DNA of 64,000 nt from an uncultured Christensenellaceae bacterium (lineage in GTDB: Bacteria; Bacillota; Clostridia; Christensenellales; CAG-314): contig CAJUIZ010000001.1 of assembly GCA_910586625.1 (NCBI GenBank), positions 62,001 to 126,000 of the forward strand, read 5' to 3'. Shown here piece after piece: positions 27,531-34,740 of the stretch. Made by a program: the position numbers and the translations under genes. Every line of letters starts with the position of its first letter. Within the stretch, counting starts at the first letter, position 1. The notes below the pieces were generated by a model. It did no database searches. It was given only the letters and a program-made list of their open reading frames with translations, and was not told the DNA's origin.

Positions 27531-27559
27531 GATATGCCAACCGCGCAGGTTGACATATC
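27531..27559 (-). terminator. Terminator of the RND transporter gene
   Basis: A 12-position stem with one mismatch (gatatgccaacc, loop gcgca) is followed by TTTTAC on the minus strand, 20 bases past the stop. Confidence 0.8.
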
Positions 27560-27578
27560 AATAATATATTATATAACG

Positions 27579-30500
27579 CTATTCGTCAACGTTTTCGTCA
27601 AAATCGGCAATTTGGTCGTCCTCCGCTTGAACAGTCGTTGGTTCGTCCGAAACGTTTGTCGACTCGTCAGCCGTATTTACCGCAATTGCTTCTGAGCCGG
27701 ATACTGACTCGCAGGACACGTCGCTGCCGTCCGCAGACGCTTTGACCGCAGACGTAAACTTGATACGCTTTACTATGCAGTAAAAGCACGGAATAAGCGC
27801 AAGCGTTACTAACGTTCCGAGGAGCAATCCGCCTACCACTACGATACCCATTGGCTGCATAAATTCGCTGCCGCGTCCTATTCCTATAGCAAGCGGCACA
27901 AGAGCTAAAATAGTTGTAAGCGTAGTCATAAGTATGGGACGCAAACGCGATTTGCAGCCCTGTATTACCGCCTGCTGCGCGGGCACGCCTTGCTTCGTTA
28001 ACAACTCTATCTTGTCTATCATAACGATTGCGCCGTTTACTATAACGCCCATCAACATTATTATCCCCACAAAAGACACCACGTTCAAGGTCGTCCCCGT
28101 TATTACCAGCGCAAGGAAGCCGCCCGTAAAGCTGAACGGTATGGACATTATTACTACGAAGGGTTTGATAAGCGATTCGAACTGGCACGCCATTACCCCA
28201 TAAAGCAACAGGAACGCCGCGATTAAGGATATAACCAACCCATTCATTGCGTCGGTAAGATAGTAGGATACGCCGCCTTCTTCGTACCGAACGGAAGGAT
28301 ATGACTCCAATGCTTTGACAGCCACATTTTTCATCGCCTTGGTAACCGTACCCATATCCACGCCATAGCTTTCCACGTCAACGGTGGTTACAAACTTGCC
28401 GTCTTTGCGGTTAACCACAGTCACTACGGAATCGGTTTCGTACAATTCGCCGTTTTCGCACTTTTTCAAAACGTCGGAGATTTTTACCGCGCCGTCGTTA
28501 TCGAAGCCGACGATTACGTTTAGCAGGGCGTTGAGATTATCCTTGGTTTCGTTCTTAAAGCCTACGTTTACCGACTGGTTGTTCCCGTCGATACTGAGAT
28601 TTGCCGCGTCGTAGCCTGACATTCCCACGCGCAGCAGCAACACCGCGTTTTGATAATCCACACCCCTGCGCGCGCACTTGTCCTTGTCAAAAACGAAGGA
28701 ATACTGCTTGGTTTCTTTCGGAGTATTGTTAGTGACGTTTTGTACGCCCTTTATCGTCCAAAGCTGCTTTTCCACTTCGCTTGCGGCTTTTATCAGGTCG
28801 TCCATATTTTCCGACATAAGCGTTACCGCCTGCCCCGCCATTTCGCCCGTAAGCTCGGCTACTACGCCGTCGATTTCCGATACGGAAACGTTTTTTGCCA
28901 AATTCAAATCCGCAAGCAATCCGCGCACTTCGTTAACGGTTTGATTGGTTTTAAGCCGTTTGGTATCTATATGCACGCGCGCAACTCCTGTAATATTCAT
29001 AGGGAGCATACCCTGCTTGCCTACCGTATAGGAAGTATACAGTATTTTGTCGCCGTATTCGGCGCGAACGGCGGAAACGGCTTGCTTGGTAGCTTCGTTA
29101 ACTTCGTCGAGAGTCGCCGAACCGTCGAAACGCAAATTGATTTCCAATATGCCCTTATCTACACTCGGAATGAAATCCATACCCGTAGTGAACACCAGTC
29201 CTACGCTGCCCGCAAACAGCACCAACGCAATTACGCACACCCAAACGCGCTTGGTCAAAACCTTGCCGAGCAAATTGCCGTAGCCGTTCTCCATACGCGT
29301 TAAAACGCTGCGCTTACGTTCCGCCTTGTCTGCGGAGCGAGGCTTCCTTTGCTTCTTGTTACGCTCTTTTTTGCGTTTACCGTCCGTAATTTCGGCGGTT
29401 ACTACTGCTGCGGATACGTCGTCCGTATTTGCTACGGACTTTTCCGCCACTGCGGATGCTTCGTTGTACAGCGGCTCGATTGTGCCGCGCGGTTCGCAAT
29501 CTTCGAAGGTGCCGACAAGCACCTTGTTTCCGTTTTTATCCTTGCGGTAACGCGGACGCGGACTGCGATTGTAAACCAAATGATACAAAGAAGGGATAAC
29601 GGTAACAGCCACCACCAATGACATTAGTATAGAGAACATTACCGCCCACACAAGGTCGTAGAATATTTCGCGGGTTAAGCCCTTGGCAAAAAGAATCGGG
29701 AAAAATACGCAGATATTGGTAAGCGTGGAAGCAAGAAGCGACCCCGCCACTTCGCGCGTGCCGTTTAAGCAGCTGTCGTACACCGATTCGCCCGCGTCGC
29801 GGCGCTTGGTTATGCTTTCCAATACCACTATGCTGTTGTCCACCAGCATACCTATTCCCACGGCAAGCCCGCCCAATGAAACAAGGTTAAGGGATATATT
29901 CATAGCCCACAAGCCTATCAGTGCCACCAATACCGATAACGGCATTGTAATGGACACTACCAATGACGAACGGATTTTGCCAACGAACAGATAAATGACC
30001 AATATTGCCAGTACGCCGCCGATGATTATGGACGACAGCACGTTGGAAATACTGTCGTTTATAAATTCCGCCTTGTCGTCCAGCAAAACGACTGCGGACG
30101 TAACGTCAACGTCGGCAATGGCTTTTTTGACTGCGGTTACCACCTTTGTGGTGTTGGCGTCGGCAACCGCGTAAACTTCCAGCGTAACAGCAAGCCTGCC
30201 GTTGTACTGCGAATACGCCTGATAAGAAGTAATTTGCTCTATGTTACCCACGTACGCCGCGGGAACTATAATTTTTGTTGCATCGGCGTCGATTTCCGTC
30301 TTACGGATAAAGCCGACAGTATCCAACGTCGGCGTAATGCCGAGATCGAAGTCGCCCAAGTCGAGATCGTTGTATAAATCCAACAGCTCTTCGTCGGTAA
30401 AAACGATATACCCGCCGTAGCTGTAATAATTAGCCATAATCTCGCCGTCGGTGAGAGTAAGAACCTTACCGTCGGAATCGACAAGCCGTTTATCTCCGTT

Positions 30501-32345
30501 TATTACGCGCCCAAAATTGTTGATACGGTACTCTACCGCTTTATCGCCTTCGCCTATTATTACTATCGGCTGCTTGTCGTCGTTACGAACGACGGCTTTG
30601 CCGTTTAGATATACCGCCCTACGGTCGGCGGCAGGGTCGTCGGGATTAGCCGCTTCGACCCGAGTCAGCTTGGCTTTTCTGAGCACGCCTACAATACTTT
30701 TCTTTACTACTTTTCCGCTGCCGTCGGTTACGTCTCGATTGAAGTTTTCCAAACGTATAATATGAATAACTTGCGGCGAAAGCAAAGCGGCAAAATCGTT
30801 ACCCTGAGTAGAGTTGATAAACAGCGCGGCAAACTGTTCGTCGGATATTTCCGCAGTTTCCCCATTATCTTCCGCTTCCTTTACCGTATCTATTATGTTT
30901 TGGAACGCTACTGTGTTGACGGAATCGGCGAATACGCAGACATTTGATGCTTGATCTGCGTCGAACGTATCTCTGTCGCAAGCCGTCTCCGGCATTTTGT
31001 TGCAATCGTTTTCGTGCTTATCCTGCGAGTGCAGCATATCCAAGCCTTTATATGTACGCTTTTCCGTCCCCGTTACAACGCCGTCAGCGCGGACGAATAC
31101 GTCTACTGTCGCGCCGTCTTGGAACAAAGTTGCGAATTGATCGTAGGTAATGTCCGCGCCGATAAAGCTCTCGTCGTGCGAATCTTCCATAGCTTTGCGG
31201 AATTCAACCGTCGTTTTCCAATCGGTTTCCAGCGTACCGTCCTTTGCGCCGTCTTGAACGTATTTTGCAATTTCGTAATCAATATGACGCTGATTAGCCC
31301 ATTGACGCAGCTGCACTTCGTCCATATTTTGAAACTGTTCGCTGTTAACAATGGGTTTAATTGTGCGTTCCCACATAAGGTCAAGGTCGGCGGCGCTGTT
31401 TTCACGCACCAACGCCATCAGCGACTTTAATGCGGACAGGTTATTTTGCAAATCGTTAAGATCGGCGTAACTTTTGCCGTTGATTTCGTCTATTACGTCC
31501 TTAGCGTCCACGGCTTTCTTAATATAATCTTCAAATTCGTTAAGCGTGCAGGTTGCGTAGGTTTTTACCGCCGTTTGCAGCGAAGCGAGCGACGACAATA
31601 CGCTTGCGCCCAATTCCATAGTAACGGGCAGCTGCATTACCTGCAAAACGCTTGTTGCATCCGAAGCGTTACGAATGGAAACGACGGAGCCGTCCTGCAT
31701 TATTGTGCCCAAGGGTAAGTCCAATTGTTCGGCGGATAACGCCTGAACAAGAGCCAAAGCCGTTATATCCAACCCTTGCAGCGCAGTAATCTTTATCTGC
31801 TTTTCCGGCGCGCCCATAACGTTTACGGAGCCTACGCCTTCGATTGCGCGCAGCTTGGCGGCAAGTGTTTGCGCTTCCCGCGCCAACAATTCTGCGTCGG
31901 GATTGTTCACATCCTGATAAATGGACACCGTGGCTGCCGCCGTGCCGTTCATATCCACCTTGACAAAGGACGGCTCCTGACATCCCTGCGGGAAAGAGAC
32001 CGTTTTGAAAGTATCTTCGATTGCGTCTATTTTTTTGTCTATGTCCGTGCCGTAATCGAAGGTTATTATCGCTATGGACACGTTATCGTAGGATTTGGTT
32101 TCCAACTCGGTAATGCCTGGAATAGTTTGCAGCGCGTTTTCCATAGGCGCGGTTACAGAGTCTTCCACGCTTTGCGCGCCTGCCCCGGGATATATTACCG
32201 TTATTCCAATCATCGGCATTTTGATATTCGGCAGCAGATTAGTCGACATATCCATTGTCGCAAGTATGCCTACCGCCAACAATATAACCACCAACACGCA
32301 TATCGTTACCGGACGCTTGATTGTAGTTTTGATAAGTGAGTTCAT
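27579..32345 (-). CDS. RND-superfamily efflux transporter with ~450-residue extracytoplasmic insertion
   Basis: A 1588-residue RND permease; AcrB-type proteins are about 1030-1050. TM1 is at about 12-30. The first porter loop should reach TM2 after about 300 residues, but TM2 lies at about 768-790. The extra block spans roughly 245-690, where the family segment restarts with YVGNIEQITSYQAYSQYNGR. The proton-relay region of TM4 reads GMLVDNSIVV (Asp836-Asn837) instead of Asp-Asp. A second basic cytoplasmic insertion is near 930-1015. The second porter loop has normal length, and the tail is acidic. No adaptor (HlyD-like) gene is adjacent and the host appears monoderm. Start ATG at 32345 has AAGGGG; own promoter. 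Substrate unknown. Confidence 0.9.
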   Translation of the reverse strand: MNSLIKTTIKRPVTICVLVVILLAVGILATMDMSTNLLPNIKMPMIGITVIYPGAGAQSVEDSVTAPMENALQTIPGITELETKSYDNVSIAIITFDYGTDIDKKIDAIEDTFKTVSFPQGCQEPSFVKVDMNGTAAATVSIYQDVNNPDAELLAREAQTLAAKLRAIEGVGSVNVMGAPEKQIKITALQGLDITALALVQALSAEQLDLPLGTIMQDGSVVSIRNASDATSVLQVMQLPVTMELGASVLSSLASLQTAVKTYATCTLNEFEDYIKKAVDAKDVIDEINGKSYADLNDLQNNLSALKSLMALVRENSAADLDLMWERTIKPIVNSEQFQNMDEVQLRQWANQRHIDYEIAKYVQDGAKDGTLETDWKTTVEFRKAMEDSHDESFIGADITYDQFATLFQDGATVDVFVRADGVVTGTEKRTYKGLDMLHSQDKHENDCNKMPETACDRDTFDADQASNVCVFADSVNTVAFQNIIDTVKEAEDNGETAEISDEQFAALFINSTQGNDFAALLSPQVIHIIRLENFNRDVTDGSGKVVKKSIVGVLRKAKLTRVEAANPDDPAADRRAVYLNGKAVVRNDDKQPIVIIGEGDKAVEYRINNFGRVINGDKRLVDSDGKVLTLTDGEIMANYYSYGGYIVFTDEELLDLYNDLDLGDFDLGITPTLDTVGFIRKTEIDADATKIIVPAAYVGNIEQITSYQAYSQYNGRLAVTLEVYAVADANTTKVVTAVKKAIADVDVTSAVVLLDDKAEFINDSISNVLSSIIIGGVLAILVIYLFVGKIRSSLVVSITMPLSVLVALIGLWAMNISLNLVSLGGLAVGIGMLVDNSIVVLESITKRRDAGESVYDSCLNGTREVAGSLLASTLTNICVFFPILFAKGLTREIFYDLVWAVMFSILMSLVVAVTVIPSLYHLVYNRSPRPRYRKDKNGNKVLVGTFEDCEPRGTIEPLYNEASAVAEKSVANTDDVSAAVVTAEITDGKRKKERNKKQRKPRSADKAERKRSVLTRMENGYGNLLGKVLTKRVWVCVIALVLFAGSVGLVFTTGMDFIPSVDKGILEINLRFDGSATLDEVNEATKQAVSAVRAEYGDKILYTSYTVGKQGMLPMNITGVARVHIDTKRLKTNQTVNEVRGLLADLNLAKNVSVSEIDGVVAELTGEMAGQAVTLMSENMDDLIKAASEVEKQLWTIKGVQNVTNNTPKETKQYSFVFDKDKCARRGVDYQNAVLLLRVGMSGYDAANLSIDGNNQSVNVGFKNETKDNLNALLNVIVGFDNDGAVKISDVLKKCENGELYETDSVVTVVNRKDGKFVTTVDVESYGVDMGTVTKAMKNVAVKALESYPSVRYEEGGVSYYLTDAMNGLVISLIAAFLLLYGVMACQFESLIKPFVVIMSIPFSFTGGFLALVITGTTLNVVSFVGIIMLMGVIVNGAIVMIDKIELLTKQGVPAQQAVIQGCKSRLRPILMTTLTTILALVPLAIGIGRGSEFMQPMGIVVVGGLLLGTLVTLALIPCFYCIVKRIKFTSAVKASADGSDVSCESVSGSEAIAVNTADESTNVSDEPTTVQAEDDQIADFDENVDE

Positions 32346-32418
32346 CTTTGCCCCTTAATGATATATTGAATGCCTAACAACGAGAAACAGTAAAAAATAT
32401 TACTGACTCTTTGTTTAT

Positions 32419-32447
32419 ATTATACAGCAACGCAGACTTTTTGACAA
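32419..32447 (-). promoter_or_regulatory. Promoter of the RND transporter gene
   Basis: TTGTCA at 32442-32447, 17-base spacer, TATAAT at 32419-32424. The leader is about 65 bases. Confidence 0.82.
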
Positions 32448-32579
32448 TGGTAACAGCTCCACATAATACTGTTCGATTGTGGAAAATAATTTATCAAAAC
32501 TATTGCATAAAGCATAATTCAAAATATAAAAACGAAATAAGTCAAAATTTCAATTTATACGTATGGTAAAAACCAAGCC

Positions 32580-32614
32580 AAAACCCCCTACGGAATGAAG
32601 CCGCAGGGGGTTTT
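32580..32614 (-). terminator. Terminator of hsp20
   Basis: A 14-position stem with one A/C mismatch (aaaacccccta-cgg, loop of 7) ends in TTTT on the minus strand, 22 bases past the hsp20 stop. Confidence 0.88.
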
Positions 32615-32636
32615 AACAAAATATATGGAGCGAGAA

Positions 32637-33038
32637 CTATTCAATAGCAATGGCGTGCTTGGTTTGCTCGGGCTTATCCTTGGGTACGGTTACGACAAGT
32701 ACGCCGTTTTCGTACTTGGCTTTGATTTGAGCTTCGTCTACGTCGCCCATATAGTAGCTACGCGAACAGCTTACCGCGCGTTCGCGACGAATGTAACGAG
32801 AGTTTTCTGCGCCCTGTTCCTTCTTGGCGGAAATTGTAATATAACCGCTTTCGAACTTCAAGCTGATATCCTTTTTGTCAAAACCGGGCATTTCCACGTC
32901 CAAAACGTAGTCCTTGTCCGTTTCCTTTATGTCCGTTTTCATATAAGAGCTTTCCGAATCGACGTAGAAGGGACGGAAAAAGCTGTCGAAAGCTTCGTCT
33001 ATTAAATCGTTATTTCTGTGAACAAGATAGTTTTTCAT
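32637..33038 (-). CDS. Hsp20 / alpha-crystallin small heat shock protein
   Basis: A 133-residue small heat shock chaperone. The alpha-crystallin domain runs from about residue 32 to 122 (DVEMPGFDKKDISLKFESGY ... YENGVLVVTVPK), with the consensus Gly-Val-Leu near its end; the C-terminal tail AIAIE stands in for the IxI/V anchor. It holds unfolding proteins in solution for refolding chaperones. It is preceded by a sigma-A promoter overlapping a CIRCE operator, so HrcA repression is expected. An AGGAG-type site precedes the ATG. Single gene with its own terminator. Confidence 0.95.
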   Translation of the reverse strand: MKNYLVHRNNDLIDEAFDSFFRPFYVDSESSYMKTDIKETDKDYVLDVEMPGFDKKDISLKFESGYITISAKKEQGAENSRYIRRERAVSCSRSYYMGDVDEAQIKAKYENGVLVVTVPKDKPEQTKHAIAIE

Positions 33039-33139
33039 ATTTGTAATCTCCTTTTGAGTTAATTATTATCAAGGGTAAGACGTTCTATACGCGCAACCGT
33101 AATTTTTATGCAATATTTAGCAATCGTTTGCGTTGTTTG

Positions 33140-33166
33140 TTAGCACTCTAACTCATTGATTGCTAA
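33140..33166 (-). promoter_or_regulatory. CIRCE operator (HrcA binding site)
   Basis: TTAGCACTC (33140-33148), 9-base spacer, GATTGCTAA (33158-33166). Against the CIRCE consensus TTAGCACTC-N9-GAGTGCTAA, 17 of 18 half-site bases match. It covers the transcription start predicted from the promoter at 33168-33195. Confidence 0.92.
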
Positions 33167-33167
33167 C

Positions 33168-33195
33168 ATTATACCATATTATATGCGTTTGTCAA
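33168..33195 (-). promoter_or_regulatory. Sigma-A promoter of hsp20
   Basis: TTGACA at 33190-33195, 16-base spacer, TATAAT at 33168-33173. Both hexamers are perfect. Confidence 0.9.
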
Positions 33196-33384
33196 TACTT
33201 TTTGACCGTATTTTTATCGAAATTTTCAAAAAATTACCCTATAATCTTAAATAAACGGGGGGGGATATTATAAGTATGATATTGAAATGATATTTCATAA
33301 TACTTGTTAGCCTCAAATGTCTTAATATAAAGTCCTTAAAATATAAAAATGACGTAACCCATAAAGAGTTACGCCGAAATAACG
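33196..33384. other. Intergenic stretch with poly-G tract and imperfect inverted repeat
   Basis: Together with the hsp20 leader this makes about 346 bases without a gene before the small ORF at 33385. It holds a G8 tract at 33257-33264 and an AT-rich imperfect inverted repeat at 33272-33305 (aagtat...tgaaat-gat-atttca...atactt). The terminator of the small gene is at 33340-33373. I see no coding potential on either strand here beyond chance frames. Confidence 0.5.
33340..33373 (-). terminator. Terminator of the 52-residue membrane protein gene
   Basis: An 8-bp stem (cgtaaccc / gagttacg with one G-T pair, 5-base loop at 33361-33365) is followed on the minus strand by TCATTTTTATATTTT. It begins 12 bases after the stop codon of the small gene. 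Confidence 0.75.
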
Positions 33385-33543
33385 TTATACTTCGATAATT
33401 ACCGAAAAGAAACAAAATACAACGTCGGCAATTACCGCTATCACACCGAACTGCCAATTTATCAATTTCGTATACAACCTTAGCAGAGTAAATACCGCAA
33501 AAAAACACACGCAGCATACTACAAGCAACATAGCTAAACCCAT
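33385..33543 (-). CDS. Small two-helix membrane protein, 52 residues
   Basis: A short frame starting MGLAMLLVVCCVCFFAVF and ending SVIIEV. It is predicted to have two membrane helices (about 3-21 and 29-50) joined by a short basic/polar turn (RLYTKLINWQ). Three things support a real gene: a TATGAT -10 box six bases before the ATG with TTGGGA 16 bases further up, an intrinsic terminator right after the stop, and an amino-acid pattern that makes sense for a membrane hairpin. There is no Shine-Dalgarno sequence, in line with other apparently leaderless genes in this window. I do not recognise a family. It lies between prfB and hsp20. Confidence 0.6.
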   Translation of the reverse strand: MGLAMLLVVCCVCFFAVFTLLRLYTKLINWQFGVIAVIADVVFCFFSVIIEV

Positions 33544-33549
33544 CAGTCA

Positions 33550-33577
33550 ATCATAGCCGCTGTTGTCTCCGTCCCAA
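33550..33577 (-). promoter_or_regulatory. Putative promoter of the small membrane protein (leaderless)
   Basis: TTGGGA at 33572-33577, 16-base spacer, TATGAT at 33550-33555, then six bases to the ATG. Confidence 0.5.
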
Positions 33578-33614
33578 AGCGAAGAAAACAATGTATAAGA
33601 TAAGATATGAATTC

Positions 33615-33632
33615 CATTTAGTTTTCTAAATG
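33615..33632 (-). other. Hairpin after prfB
   Basis: A 7-bp perfect stem (catttag, loop tttt) lies 14 bases past the prfB stop. No T run follows, so it may protect the 3' end rather than terminate. Confidence 0.4.
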
Positions 33633-33645
33633 AAACGTTGCGCAG

Positions 33646-34740
33646 TTAAAACGCTTTGCTTAGGTAATCTTCGATAAAGGGCTGAATGTTGCCGTCCATA
33701 ACTTCCGCAATATTGGCGTTTTCATAATTGGTACGATGATCCTTGACGAGCGTATACGGGCAAAAAACGTAACTGCGTATCTGACTGCCCCACTCTATCT
33801 TTTTCACTTCGCCCTTGATTGCAGCCGCTTCTTCCATTTGCTCGCGTTCTTTAATTTCCGCAAGCTTGCTTTTAAGCATTGCCATGGCTTGATCGCGGTT
33901 TTGCATTTGGCTGCGCTGCGTTTGGCAGGATACTACCACTCCCGTAGGAATGTGCGTTATGCGTATTGCGGACTCCGTCTTATTTATGTGCTGTCCGCCC
34001 GCGCCGCTACTGCGGTAGGTATCTATCTTCAAGTCCTTGTCGTCGATTACTATATCGTTATCTACGGGCAGTTCCGGCATAACTTCGAGCGAAGCAAAGC
34101 TGGTGTGCCTGCGCTTGGCGGAATCGAAGGGGGAAATGCGTACCAAACGGTGAACGCCCTTTTCCGCCTTCAAATATCCGTAAGCATTGGCTCCGTTTAC
34201 CTGAAAGGTAACGGATTTTATTCCCGCTTCTTCGCCGTCGAGAAAATCCAAAACTTCGAGCTTATACCCGCGCAGCTCGCAATAGCGCGTATACATACGG
34301 TACAGCATTTGCACCCAGTCCTGAGCTTCCGTGCCGCCCGCGCCGGCGTGCAACGTCAGTATGGCGTTGTTTGCGTCGTACTTGCCCGAAAGCAGCGTGG
34401 CTATATGCAGCGCGTTTACATCCGTCGTTATGCGAGCAAGCTCCGAAGCCGTTTCGGCAAGCATAGCTTCGTCGCCGTCGCACAGATCCAACAAATCGGT
34501 AACGTCCGAAAGACTTTTGTTTAATCTATTATAAAGCGATATTTTGTCTTCGATATTCTTGGCTCGTTGACTGACCTGCTGCGCGTTTTTTACGTCGTTC
34601 CAAAAGTCCGCCTTGTGCTGTTCGGCGTTAAGCGCCGCAAGCTCTTGTTCAAGCTTGGGGATATTAAGACTTTCGCCTACGCCGTTAAGCTTAGATGTCA
34701 AATCCTTGATATTCTGTTTTAGTTCGTCTACTTGAATCAT
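33646..34740 (-). CDS. prfB: Peptide chain release factor 2 (no programmed frameshift)
   Basis: A 364-residue RF2 that releases peptides at UGA and UAA. The codon-recognition tripeptide SPF is at 203-205 and the catalytic GGQ at 248-250. In most bacteria codon 25-26 is an in-frame UGA requiring a +1 shift; here the frame is open and the site reads CTT AAT (Leu25-Asn26) with no stop, so the autoregulatory frameshift is absent. The ATG overlaps the secA stop as ATGA, coupling translation. It is the last gene of the unit that begins with the SAM riboswitch and metK. Confidence 0.97.
   Translation of the reverse strand: MIQVDELKQNIKDLTSKLNGVGESLNIPKLEQELAALNAEQHKADFWNDVKNAQQVSQRAKNIEDKISLYNRLNKSLSDVTDLLDLCDGDEAMLAETASELARITTDVNALHIATLLSGKYDANNAILTLHAGAGGTEAQDWVQMLYRMYTRYCELRGYKLEVLDFLDGEEAGIKSVTFQVNGANAYGYLKAEKGVHRLVRISPFDSAKRRHTSFASLEVMPELPVDNDIVIDDKDLKIDTYRSSGAGGQHINKTESAIRITHIPTGVVVSCQTQRSQMQNRDQAMAMLKSKLAEIKEREQMEEAAAIKGEVKKIEWGSQIRSYVFCPYTLVKDHRTNYENANIAEVMDGNIQPFIEDYLSKAF

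Noticed and set aside
33239..33550. A 103-codon minus-strand frame across the region of the small membrane protein
   Set aside because: It runs through the terminator hairpin and poly-G tract; the overlapping 52-codon frame in another phase has a coherent two-helix pattern, a promoter and a terminator.
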